A stretch of 64,000 nucleotides of DNA from Tabrizicola thermarum. Lineage in GTDB: Bacteria; Pseudomonadota; Alphaproteobacteria; Rhodobacterales; Rhodobacteraceae. The stretch spans positions 310,001-374,000 of the forward strand of contig NZ_QMJY01000083.1 of the NCBI RefSeq assembly GCF_003574395.1. The letters run 5' to 3'. A program made the position numbers and the translations under genes. The notes beneath the pieces are model-generated. The model made no database searches, was not told the origin of the DNA, and worked only from the letters and a program-made list of their open reading frames with translations. This document shows, one piece after another, positions 30,122-37,471 of this stretch; position 1 is the first letter of the stretch, and the number at the start of each line of letters is the position of its first letter.

Positions 30122-30961
30122 ATGACCACCTGCCCCTTCAACCCCGCCGAGGACGGCGCCCAGATGGCCTTCGACGGCCGCATGTCCTATGGCGACTACC
30201 TCCAGATCGACCGCATCCTTGATGCCCAGCATCCCCTGTCGGATGCCCATGACGAGATGCTGTTCATCATCCAGCACCAGACCTCGGAACTCTGGATGCG
30301 CCTGGCGCTGCACGAACTGGACGCCGCGCGCCGGATGATTGCCACCGACCGCGTGAATGAGGCGTTCAAGATGCTGGCCCGCGTCGCGCGGATCTTCGAA
30401 CAGCTGAACTCGGCCTGGGACGTGCTGCGCACCATGACGCCCTCGGACTATACCGCCTTCCGCGAAAGCCTGGGCCAGTCCTCGGGCTTCCAGTCCTGGC
30501 AGTATCGGCTGATCGAATATGCCGTGGGCAACCGCAACCTCGCGATGCTGAAGCCCCATGCCCACCGCCCCGACCTGACCGCAAGGCTCGAGGCCGAACT
30601 GGCCCGCCGCCCGCTGTATGACGAGGCACTGCACTTCCTCGCCCGCGCGGGGCACGCCGTCCCGGACGAGGTCCTCGCGCGCCCCTTGCGCCAGCCCTGG
30701 ACCCCGCACCCCGGCGTCGAGGCGGTCTGGGCCGCCGTCTACCGCGACCCGACCGCCTATTGGCAGGCTTACGAACTGGCCGAGAAACTGGTGGATTTCG
30801 AGGATTACTTCCGCCGCTGGCGCTTCAACCACCTGACGACCGTGGCGCGGGTCATCGGGATCAAGCGCGGCACGGGCGGCACCTCTGGCGTGGCCTATCT
30901 GCGCCGGATGCTGGATGTCGAGCTGTTCCCCGAACTCTGGTCGCTGCGCACCGCCCTGTGA
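30122..30961 (+). CDS. kynA: Tryptophan 2,3-dioxygenase
   Basis: A 279-residue heme enzyme opening the indole ring of tryptophan to N-formylkynurenine, the first step of the pathway. Family marks are [16 protein letters not shown] near residue 21, [19 protein letters not shown] near 43 (includes the substrate-side His), [17 protein letters not shown] near 121, and the proximal-heme-His segment [26 protein letters not shown] near 232. The missing kynurenine formamidase must be encoded elsewhere. Normal length. Confidence 0.95.
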   Translation: MTTCPFNPAEDGAQMAFDGRMSYGDYLQIDRILDAQHPLSDAHDEMLFIIQHQTSELWMRLALHELDAARRMIATDRVNEAFKMLARVARIFEQLNSAWDVLRTMTPSDYTAFRESLGQSSGFQSWQYRLIEYAVGNRNLAMLKPHAHRPDLTARLEAELARRPLYDEALHFLARAGHAVPDEVLARPLRQPWTPHPGVEAVWAAVYRDPTAYWQAYELAEKLVDFEDYFRRWRFNHLTTVARVIGIKRGTGGTSGVAYLRRMLDVELFPELWSLRTAL

Positions 30962-31067
30962 GCGCCCCCTTTCTCCGCCGGGGACAAAGCTGCGGCACGG
31001 CGGCAACTATGCGGGAAAAATCAGCAATTTTCACAGCGGCGTGATCGCATTCCGACGCCCGCACGGT

Positions 31068-31096
31068 TTGACCTGTGGAAAACGCTCGTCTAGCCT
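31068..31096 (+). promoter_or_regulatory. Promoter of the lipoprotein L,D-transpeptidase gene
   Basis: TTGACC (31068-31073) and TAGCCT (31091-31096) are 17 bp apart, about 44 bp before the start codon. This is a good sigma-70-type match for a rhodobacterium. Confidence 0.7.
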
Positions 31097-31139
31097 GCGG
31101 GCAAAGCGCCTGCGGCATCTTGCCGGCAGGTATTTGAAA

Positions 31140-32081
31140 ATGGATTGGTTCATGCCCAAGACTTCGCGCCGCACACTCCGCCAGGCTGCCCTGACCCCGG
31201 CGCTGCTGTCCCTCGCGCTCCTCGCCGCCTGTGTCGATCCGGCAGCCGGGCCGACCGCCAGCACCCAGCCGCTGCCCAAGGCGGATGAGAACGTCTACGT
31301 CGCCACGATGGATTCCGGCATCACCATTCCCGCGCTGCCGGTCGAAAAGATCCCCGAGACGCATCGTCGTCAGGTCGTCTCGTACAAGACCGACCAGGCC
31401 CCCGGCACGATCATCATCAATCCTGCCACCAAGCTGCTGTATTATGTGCTGGGCAACGGCAAGGCGATCCGCTACGGCATTGCGGTCGGCAAGGCCGGGT
31501 TCGAATGGTCGGGCGAGGCCATCGTGGCCGACAAGAAACCCTGGCCGCGCTGGATCCCGCCGAAGGAAATGATCGCCCGCCGGCCCGAGCTTGCCAAGTT
31601 CGACGAAGTCGGCCAGCCCGGCGGTCCGACGAACCCTCTGGGCGCGCGCGCGATCTACCTGACCTCGGGCGGGCGCGATTATGGTTATCGCATCCACGGC
31701 ACGCCGGAATGGCAGTCGATCGGGCGCAACGCCTCGTCCGGCTGCATCCGCATGATCAACCAGGACGTGCTTGACCTCTACAACCGCGTCAAGGGCGGCG
31801 AGAAGGTGATCGTGCTGACCGCCTCGGGCGAGATGCCGAAGGGTCTCTACATCCCCAAGCCGCCCGCGCCCAAGGTCGCCGCCGCCAGGCCCAAGGCCGA
31901 GCCGGTGGTCCCCGCTGCCGCCATCCCGGCCCTGAAGGTCCTGCCGCCGCCGTCCATCGCCACGGGCAGCCCGGCGGTGGCCACTCCGGCCGCAGCCCCG
32001 ACGACGACCCCCGCGGCCGATCCGGCGGCACCGGCCTGCAAGGTTCCGCTGGTGGGTGGCGTCTGCCCGCCCGGCAACTGA
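31140..32081 (+). CDS. Lipoprotein L,D-transpeptidase (YkuD domain)
   Basis: A 313-residue envelope enzyme that makes 3-3 peptidoglycan crosslinks or attaches proteins to the wall. N-terminus has a twin-arginine-like SRRTLRQ and a lipobox LLAAC (Cys near residue 31). The YkuD domain covers about 75-230, with the catalytic block HGTPEWQSIGRNASSGCIRM (His near 190, Cys near 205). The last 80 residues are an Ala/Pro-rich tail ending in two cysteines (ACKVPLVGGVCPPGN). ATG at 31140 has GCAGG upstream; 31152 is an alternative start. Single gene with its own promoter and terminator. Confidence 0.88.
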   Translation: MDWFMPKTSRRTLRQAALTPALLSLALLAACVDPAAGPTASTQPLPKADENVYVATMDSGITIPALPVEKIPETHRRQVVSYKTDQAPGTIIINPATKLLYYVLGNGKAIRYGIAVGKAGFEWSGEAIVADKKPWPRWIPPKEMIARRPELAKFDEVGQPGGPTNPLGARAIYLTSGGRDYGYRIHGTPEWQSIGRNASSGCIRMINQDVLDLYNRVKGGEKVIVLTASGEMPKGLYIPKPPAPKVAAARPKAEPVVPAAAIPALKVLPPPSIATGSPAVATPAAAPTTTPAADPAAPACKVPLVGGVCPPGN

Positions 32082-32100
32082 TACATCCCGTGAATGACAA

Positions 32101-32127
32101 AGGGGGCGCCCACCGGCGCCCCCTATT
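32101..32127. terminator. Bidirectional terminator
   Basis: AGGGGGCGCC (32101-32110) and GGCGCCCCCT (32115-32124) form a perfect 10-bp stem with loop CACC, between the convergent L,D-transpeptidase and lyxose isomerase genes. The T-run is weak (ATT), so efficiency is uncertain. Confidence 0.7.
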
Positions 32128-32142
32128 GCCTGTCCGCCCCGA

Positions 32143-32826
32143 CTAGCTCAGCCAGCGGTCGTAATCGCTGACCAGCAGGTGCCAGGGCGCCTCGTCCTCC
32201 TCGATTTCGGCAAAGCGGCCGATGGGCTCGCGGAAGATGTTGTCGGTCAGGTCGTCGTTCACGGTCGAGACTTCGCCGATCAGCACATCGCCCCCCTCTC
32301 CCCAGAAGGCATGCCAGTCCCCCGGCATCAGCGTGACGCTTTCGCCCGGCGCGAAACGCAGCTTCTCGCCCGGCCTGTAGGCCCGCTCGATCCCGTCGCA
32401 GCGCACCACCCCGCCGCGGTCCCAGGCGAAATTGCCCTGATCGTCCGAGCCGTAAAGTTCGACCACCAGGGTCGCCCCGCCGCGATTGATGATGTCCTCG
32501 GCCTTGATGACATGGGTGTGCATGGGCGACAGCTGATCCTGGCGCGAGATCAGCAGCTTCTCGGCATAGCACATGCCGCCGCCGCGCTTCAGATCGGCCA
32601 GACGCCCGTTGCGCAGGGTGAAGAGGAACAGCCCCATCTCGTCGAACCGACCCTGTCCATAGTCGGTGATGTCCCAGCCGCACCGCGCCTCGACGATGGC
32701 ACTCGCGTCCTTGCGCGCCTTGAACTCTTCCGGCGACCAGTTGGCAAAGGGCGGCAGCACGAAACCGTAGTGCCGGATCATGTCATCCGCCGCGCGCATG
32801 ATCTCGTTGATGCGTGACCGTTTCAT
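32143..32826 (-). CDS. D-lyxose isomerase family cupin
   Basis: A 227-residue cupin of the D-lyxose ketol-isomerase family (E. coli-type sugar isomerase). Metal ligands visible are the two histidines and Glu in MHTHVIKAEDIINRGG (near residues 102-109) and a later His in PGDWHAFWGEGG near 172. It would interconvert D-lyxose and D-xylulose or mannose/fructose. No sugar transporter or kinase is next to it, so the physiological substrate is open. The 120-bp leader region holds the tandem hairpins described below. Confidence 0.85.
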   Translation of the reverse strand: MKRSRINEIMRAADDMIRHYGFVLPPFANWSPEEFKARKDASAIVEARCGWDITDYGQGRFDEMGLFLFTLRNGRLADLKRGGGMCYAEKLLISRQDQLSPMHTHVIKAEDIINRGGATLVVELYGSDDQGNFAWDRGGVVRCDGIERAYRPGEKLRFAPGESVTLMPGDWHAFWGEGGDVLIGEVSTVNDDLTDNIFREPIGRFAEIEEDEAPWHLLVSDYDRWLS

Positions 32827-32888
32827 GGGTTCCTCCCGACTCGCCCGCCGAGATGATCCGATTTCCCCACCGATGTCACCGGGCCACC

Positions 32889-32931
32889 CCGGAAACCCTG
32901 CGGTTTCCGGACCGATTTCCGCAGGAAATCG
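32889..32931. repeat. Tandem perfect hairpins with complementary loops
   Basis: First stem CCGGAAACC (32889-32897)/GGTTTCCGG (32902-32910) with loop CTGC; second stem CGATTTCC (32913-32920)/GGAAATCG (32924-32931) with loop GCA. The tips CCTGCGG and CCGCAGG are reverse complements, so the two could kiss. CCGATTTCC also recurs at 32858-32866. It lies between two minus-strand genes and might terminate or process their transcript. Confidence 0.6.
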
Positions 32932-32946
32932 CGCCCGGCCCCGCCG

Positions 32947-33174
32947 TCACGCCAGACGGCGGATCGGTTCGCGGTTGCAGAAGATCACCATCTGTCCCGC
33001 ATTTTCCACCACCGAGAATCCCCGACGGCGCATTTCCTCCAGAAAGGCCGCGCGGCCGTAATAGCGGTCGATGTCGCGCGCATTGCGCCGGATCACCGCG
33101 CCGGTGGCCGCGGCGCGCGAACTGAAAAGTTCGGCCAGGAACTGTTCGGGCGAGACGGGCGGCAGCATCGACAT
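32947..33174 (-). CDS. Small conserved protein of unknown function
   Basis: A 75-residue protein, MSMLPPVSPEQFLAELFSSRAAATGAV..., rich in arginine, with the C-terminal motif FSVVENAGQMVIFCNREPIRRLA. I recognise this as a small protein frequent in rhodobacteria, sometimes labelled phosphoribosylanthranilate isomerase; that label cannot be right at this length. No membrane segment. It is 35 bp downstream of the HerA-like ATPase gene on the same strand. Arginine-rich helix and FCNRE ending might suggest nucleic-acid contact, but that is a guess. Confidence 0.7.
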   Translation of the reverse strand: MSMLPPVSPEQFLAELFSSRAAATGAVIRRNARDIDRYYGRAAFLEEMRRRGFSVVENAGQMVIFCNREPIRRLA

Positions 33175-33209
33175 GCGCCGATGCTGCCCCGATTCAGGTT
33201 GACGACCGG

Positions 33210-34766
33210 TTAACGCTTGCCGAACAGCGACCCCAGCACGCCCCGCACCAGCGCCTGACCCGACTTGGTGCCCAACTGGCGTGCAAAGCTTTTCGCAAAG
33301 GCCTCGCCGATGGAATCGGAGCGGCTGGACGAACTTGTCGTCCGCGGCTTCGGCGTGCCGTAGCCCTGCCCGTCATAGCGCCGGGCCCGTTCGAACTCGC
33401 GCTTTTCCTCGGCCTGCCGCGCCTCCGCTTCGGCCGCCTCGCGTGCCGCCGTCTCTGCCCGCGCGCGCAGCCTTTCATAGGCGCTGTCGCGGTCCAGCAC
33501 CTGCTCGTACTTCCCCCGGACCGGCGAGCCCGCCATCACCGCCGCCCGCGCTGCATCGTCGATCGGGCCCAGCTGGCTGGACGGTGGGCGGATCAGCGTC
33601 CGCTCTGCCATCCCCGGTATCCCCTTGGCCTCCAGAAGAGAGGTCACGGCCTCGCCGGTCCCCACATCGCGGATCGCCTCGTCGATCGCAAAGCGCGGGT
33701 TCGGCCGGTAGGTCTCGGCCGCCTTGGCCAGGTCCTTCTGGTCCTTCGCCGTGAAGGCGCGCAGCGCGTGCTGCACCCGGTTGCCCAGCTGGCCCAGGAT
33801 GGTGTCAGGCACATCCGCCGGGTTCTGGGTGATGAAATAGACCCCCACCCCCTTGGACCGGATCAGCCGGGCCACCTGTTCCACCTTGGAAATCAGCGCC
33901 TTCGGGGCATCGTTGAACAGAAGATGCGCCTCGTCGAAAAAGAAGACCAGCTTCGGCTTCTCCGGGTCGCCCACCTCGGGCAGCGCCTCGAACAGCTCGG
34001 ACAGCAGCCAGAGAAGGAAGGTCGCATAAAGCCGGGGCGAGTTCATCAGCCGCTCTGCCGCCAGGATGCTGATCCGCCCCGCGCCCGAAGGATCGACGGT
34101 CATCAGGTCCATCAGGTCCAGCGCCGGTTCGCCGAACAGCGCCGCACCGCCCTCGTTCTCCAGCACCAGAAGCCGCCGCTGGATCGCGCCGACCGACTCT
34201 TTCGACACCAGCCCATAGCGCGCCGAGATCGCCTGCGCATTCTCGGCCACGAAGGTCAGCAGCGCCTGCAGGTCCTTCAGGTCCAGCAGCGGCAGTTCCT
34301 CTTCGTCCGCCAGCCGGAAGGCCACGTTCAGCACGCCCTCCTGCGGCTCGCTCAACTCCAGAAGCCGGGACAAGAGCAGCGGCCCCATCTCGGCAACGGT
34401 CGCGCGGACCGGATGACCCTTTTCGCCGAAGAGGTCCCAGAAGATGACCGGAAAGCTGCGATATTGCAGATCAAGGCCGATCTGGGCCGACCGCTTCATG
34501 AAGGCGTCGTGCAGCTTGTGCTCGGGCGAACCCGCGGCCGAGATCCCGGCCAGATCGCCCTTCACATCGGCCATGAACACCGGAACGCCCGCCGCCGAAA
34601 AGCCCTCGGCCAGGATCTGCAGCGTCACCGTCTTGCCGGTTCCGGTCGCCCCGGCGATCAGCCCGTGGCGGTTGCCGTACTTCAACAACAGCCGTTGCGG
34701 CAGGCTGTAGCCCTCGCCACCGCCGCCCACGAATATGCTGTCCGCCTGACCTGCCTGATCCGCCAC
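33210..34766 (-). CDS. HerA-like ATPase (DUF853/YjgR family)
   Basis: A 518-residue P-loop ATPase of the FtsK-HerA superfamily, YjgR/DUF853 type. Walker A GATGTGKTVTLQ near residue 39; Walker B LVFFFDEAHLLF near 272; sensor-like FITQNPADVPDTILGQLGNRVQHALR near 308. The C-terminal 90 residues are a charged coiled-coil (AETAAREAAEAEARQAEEKREFERARR), then a Ser/Arg-rich linker and a helix. Start codon is GTG at 34766 with GAGGGG upstream. YjgR proteins are common housekeeping genes of unknown role; there is no nuclease partner, so a defence role is not supported. Confidence 0.88.
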   Translation of the reverse strand: MADQAGQADSIFVGGGGEGYSLPQRLLLKYGNRHGLIAGATGTGKTVTLQILAEGFSAAGVPVFMADVKGDLAGISAAGSPEHKLHDAFMKRSAQIGLDLQYRSFPVIFWDLFGEKGHPVRATVAEMGPLLLSRLLELSEPQEGVLNVAFRLADEEELPLLDLKDLQALLTFVAENAQAISARYGLVSKESVGAIQRRLLVLENEGGAALFGEPALDLMDLMTVDPSGAGRISILAAERLMNSPRLYATFLLWLLSELFEALPEVGDPEKPKLVFFFDEAHLLFNDAPKALISKVEQVARLIRSKGVGVYFITQNPADVPDTILGQLGNRVQHALRAFTAKDQKDLAKAAETYRPNPRFAIDEAIRDVGTGEAVTSLLEAKGIPGMAERTLIRPPSSQLGPIDDAARAAVMAGSPVRGKYEQVLDRDSAYERLRARAETAAREAAEAEARQAEEKREFERARRYDGQGYGTPKPRTTSSSSRSDSIGEAFAKSFARQLGTKSGQALVRGVLGSLFGKR

Positions 34767-34922
34767 GTCCGCCCCTCATGACCCAAGGTTGAAAGACCCC
34801 GCAGGACGGGGCCCGGAAACATTACGGGGCAAACATACATTGTTAACCCCAATCTGCCAGACTCAACTGGTCAGACCCGGGCGATCCCGCGGGATGACGG
34901 TGACTTCCTCCCTGTTGACTGG

Positions 34923-34950
34923 CCGCGCCCTTGAAAAGGCGCGGTTTTTT
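34923..34950 (+). terminator. Orphan rho-independent terminator
   Basis: CCGCGCC (34923-34929) pairs with GGCGCGG (34938-34944), then TTTTTT. On the plus strand no protein gene ends here: the gene at 33210-34766 is on the other strand. It therefore suggests a short unannotated plus-strand transcript from about 34.83 kb, which also contains the palindrome ATCCCGCGGGAT (34884-34895). No good promoter was seen for it. Confidence 0.65.
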
Positions 34951-35010
34951 CTGTCATGTTCCCGTAAAGAACCCGTTGACGCCCGGGCTTTTCCACCTTA
35001 GCGTCCCTAC

Positions 35011-35081
35011 CCATGAAGTCGGCCAGTCCGACAGGGAGCAAACAACATATCCGAAAAGGGCCGGTCCTTCCGGCCCTTTTT
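35011..35081 (+). ncRNA. Candidate small RNA with own promoter and terminator
   Basis: A promoter TTGACG (34976-34981), 17 bp, TAGCGT (34999-35004) predicts a start near 35011. About 70 nt later a strong terminator, AAAGGGCCGG (35055-35064)/CCGGCCCTTT (35070-35079) with TTTTT, ends the transcript. In between is a small hairpin (GTCGG/CCGAC) and no credible ORF. The next gene has its own promoter after the terminator, so this is not simply a leader. Name and target unknown. Confidence 0.55.
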
Positions 35082-35133
35082 CATGTTCTGGCACCCCTCT
35101 CGGGCAGAACCGCGCCGGCCATGTTTTTCGCAC

Positions 35134-35162
35134 CTGACTTGGGTCGGGCAGCGTGCTAGAGA
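35134..35162 (+). promoter_or_regulatory. Promoter of the IalB-family gene
   Basis: CTGACT (35134-35139) and TAGAGA (35157-35162) are separated by 17 bp and lie about 39 bp before the start codon of the IalB-family gene, downstream of the small RNA terminator. Confidence 0.6.
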
Positions 35163-35200
35163 CCGCGCAGACAATCGACCGACCAAAGGAACTGTCGAAG

Positions 35201-35941
35201 ATGGCAAAGACTACGAGCACGACACTCGCCCTCCTGCTGGCGCTGGCGGCCGCCCCGCTTGCCGCGCAGACGACCGAGGCCCCGGCCCAGGGCGAGGGCG
35301 CGGTGGCGGCGGACGCACCGACCGCGGACAACCTGGCCCTGGGTCAGGAAGTCGGCACCCCGGACGGCCCGGGCACCAACTATACCGCCGCGACCTTCGA
35401 GGCCTGGGAGCAGCGCTGCGTGCGCACCGAATCCGGCGTCGATCCCTGCCAGCTCTACCAGCTTCTGAAGGACAAGGACGGCAACTCGGTCGCCGAATTC
35501 ACCATGTTCAACCTGCCCAAGGGCTCGGAAGGTCCCGCCGTGGCCGGTGCCACCTTCATCGCGCCGCTGGAAACCCTGCTGCCCGCCGGGATGCTGTTGC
35601 AGATCGACGCGGGCAAGCCCAAGGCCTATCCCTTCACCTTCTGCACCCAGATCGGCTGCGTGGCCCGGATAGGCTTCACCGCCGAGGAGGTCGCCCAGAT
35701 GAAGAAGGGCGCGAAGGCGGTCTTCACCATCGTGCCCTTCGTCAATCCGAACTCCAAGGTCGAACTGACCGTGTCGCTCAAGGGCTTCACCGCCGGGTTC
35801 GACGCGGTGGCGGCTGCGAACGATGCGGCGGATGCGGCGGCGGCAGCGGCGGCTCCGGCGGCAGCTCCTGAAGCAGCTCCGGCAGCGGCTCCGGCAGCAG
35901 CTCCTGAAGCAGCTCCGGCAGCGGCGCCCGCTTCTCCGTGA
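35201..35941 (+). CDS. Invasion-associated locus B (IalB) family periplasmic protein
   Basis: A 246-residue exported protein. Signal peptide MAKTTSTTLALLLALAAAPLAAQ, then an acidic stretch, then the IalB domain (about 50-200) with YTAATFEAWEQRCVR and two cysteine pairs (RCVR...DPCQLY and FCTQIGCVARIGF) that likely form disulfides. The C-terminal 40 residues are an Ala/Pro/Glu tail (PAAAPEAAPAAAP) encoded by a 36-bp tandem repeat. Start at 35201 follows AAGGA at good distance and gives the signal peptide. IalB proteins are known from Bartonella invasion but are common in free-living alphaproteobacteria. Confidence 0.85.
   Translation: MAKTTSTTLALLLALAAAPLAAQTTEAPAQGEGAVAADAPTADNLALGQEVGTPDGPGTNYTAATFEAWEQRCVRTESGVDPCQLYQLLKDKDGNSVAEFTMFNLPKGSEGPAVAGATFIAPLETLLPAGMLLQIDAGKPKAYPFTFCTQIGCVARIGFTAEEVAQMKKGAKAVFTIVPFVNPNSKVELTVSLKGFTAGFDAVAAANDAADAAAAAAAPAAAPEAAPAAAPAAAPEAAPAAAPASP
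35861..35925 (+). repeat. 36-bp tandem repeat in the IalB-family gene tail
   Basis: A 36-bp unit beginning GCAGCTCCTGAAGCAGCTCC at 35861 is repeated from 35897, 1.8 copies. It encodes AAPEAAPAAAPA-type sequence and is in frame, so the tail could lengthen or shorten by 12 residues by slippage. Confidence 0.85.
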
Positions 35942-35978
35942 CACGGCGGCGACGGCCGGACCCCGGACGGGCATTCGG

Positions 35979-36005
35979 AAAGGCCGGCCTTCGGGTCGGC
36001 CTTTT
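35979..36005. terminator. Terminator after the IalB-family gene
   Basis: AAAGGCCG (35979-35986) and CGGCCTTTT (35997-36005) form a stem with T-run, 38 bp after the stop and just before the convergent KAS gene ends at 36009. It may serve both. Confidence 0.75.
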
Positions 36006-36008
36006 GCG

Positions 36009-37205
36009 TCAGACGCGGCGGAAGGCCAGCACCGCGTTCAGCCCGCCGAAGGCAAAGGCGTTCGACAGGACGGCCTCGACCCGCGCCGGGCGGGCGGTGT
36101 CGGGCACGATGTCCAGCGGGCACTCCGGGTCTGCCGCCTGAAAGCCCAGCGTCGGCGGCAAGAGCCCCCGCGTCAGCGCCATCAGACAGGCCATCGCCTC
36201 CAGCGCCCCCGTCGCCCCGATCGCATGGCCATGCATCGACTTGGTGGACGAAACCGGCGGCGGCGCTTGGCCGAACACCGAAAGGATAGCCGCGCTTTCC
36301 GCCCGGTCATTGGCCAGCGTGCCGGTGCCATGCGCGTTGACATAGCCCACGTCCGCCGGGGACAGGCCCGCATCCTCCAGCGCCAGCCGCATCGCCCGCA
36401 CCGCCCCCTCGACGCCGGGTGCCACGATGTCGCCCGCATCGGCCGTCATCCCGACGCCCGCCACCTCGGCCAGAACCCGCGCCCCCCGCGCGCGGGCATG
36501 GTCCTCGGCTTCGAAGACCAGAACCCCCGCCCCGTCGCCGATCACCATCCCCTTGCGGCCCAGAGAGAACGGGCGGCACGCATCGGGCGCCAGCACCCTC
36601 AGCCCCTCCCAGGCCTTCACGCCGCCAAAGCACAGCATCGCCTCGGCCCCGCCGGTCAGCATCACATCCGCCGCCCCCGTGCGGATCTGCTGGAACGCCA
36701 GGGCCATCGCGTGGTTCGCGCTGGCACAGGCCGAGGACACCGCAAGGACCGGCCCCATCAGCCCATGCCGGATCGACAGATGCGAGGCGGGCGCGTTGTG
36801 CATCAGCCGCGGAATGACCAGCGGCGAGACCCGGTTCCGAGCCTCGGCAAAGACCGCGCGATAGCTGTCCTCCCAGGTCTGGATGCCGCCCGCCGCCGTG
36901 CCCAGGATCACGCCGCCGCGCGCGCCGATCCCGTCCGGCAGGCCCGCCATCGCCACCGCTTCGGCCCCGGCGACCAGCGCGTATTGCGTGGCCCGGTCCA
37001 GAAGCGGCAGGTCCTTCGCGGCAAAGCGGTCCTCTGCGCGCCAGTCGCGGACCTCGGCCCCGATGCGAATCGTCAGCCGGTCCGCATCGCGAAAGCCCAG
37101 GGGCCCGATCCCGCAGCGCCCCTCGGCAAAGGCGGCAAAGGTGCCCGGCGCATCCTGTGCCAAAGCATTCACCGTGCCGATCCCGGTGACGACGACCCGC
37201 CTCAT
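36009..37205 (-). CDS. Beta-ketoacyl-ACP synthase (FabF-like)
   Basis: A 398-residue condensing enzyme of the KAS I/II family. The catalytic triad is present: Cys in VSSACASANHAMA (near residue 160), His in VNAHGTGTLANDRAE (near 290), His in STKSMHGHAIGATGALEAM (near 325). It overlaps the ACP gene by four bases and follows lpxD, so it probably elongates an acyl chain on the dedicated ACP for lipid A rather than acting in bulk fatty-acid synthesis. Slightly short for FabF (about 412). Confidence 0.88.
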   Translation of the reverse strand: MRRVVVTGIGTVNALAQDAPGTFAAFAEGRCGIGPLGFRDADRLTIRIGAEVRDWRAEDRFAAKDLPLLDRATQYALVAGAEAVAMAGLPDGIGARGGVILGTAAGGIQTWEDSYRAVFAEARNRVSPLVIPRLMHNAPASHLSIRHGLMGPVLAVSSACASANHAMALAFQQIRTGAADVMLTGGAEAMLCFGGVKAWEGLRVLAPDACRPFSLGRKGMVIGDGAGVLVFEAEDHARARGARVLAEVAGVGMTADAGDIVAPGVEGAVRAMRLALEDAGLSPADVGYVNAHGTGTLANDRAESAAILSVFGQAPPPVSSTKSMHGHAIGATGALEAMACLMALTRGLLPPTLGFQAADPECPLDIVPDTARPARVEAVLSNAFAFGGLNAVLAFRRV

Positions 37206-37471
37206 CCCGCCTTCCGGGCGATCAGCTCCTCGACCCCGCGCACGATACTGGCGACCGAGGTGAAATCGAACTCCGGCCGGTCGGGTTCATTGGCGTTGAA
37301 GGGCACCGCGATGTCAAAGCGTTCCTCCAGCGCGAAGATCGCCTCGGCCTTGCCCAGCGAGTCCAGCCCCAGCGCCTCGACATCGGCATCCGGGGCGATC
37401 TCGGAGGGCGACAGCAAGAGCTGCCGGGCCAGGATGTCGATCACCGCTGCCTCGATCTGGGCCCGCATCAT
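37202..37471 (-). CDS. Specialised acyl carrier protein
   Basis: An 89-residue ACP. The phosphopantetheine serine is in EALGLDSLGKAEAIFALEERFDI (Ser near 38; DSLG rather than the usual DSLD of AcpP). The C-terminal half has an extra segment (NANEPDRPEFDFTSVASIV) compared with AcpP, reminiscent of AcpXL-like carriers used in lipid A acylation. It overlaps lpxD and the KAS gene by four bases on each side (ATGA), so the three are translated together. Confidence 0.85.
   Translation of the reverse strand: MMRAQIEAAVIDILARQLLLSPSEIAPDADVEALGLDSLGKAEAIFALEERFDIAVPFNANEPDRPEFDFTSVASIVRGVEELIARKAG

Noticed and set aside
32947-33174. Phosphoribosylanthranilate isomerase
   Set aside because: At 75 residues it is far too short for a TIM barrel and shows none of its motifs.
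33210-34766. HerA-like ATPase as part of a defence system (HerA-DUF4297 or HerA-Sir2 type)
   Set aside because: No nuclease or Sir2 partner is adjacent and the sequence is of the common YjgR/DUF853 housekeeping type.
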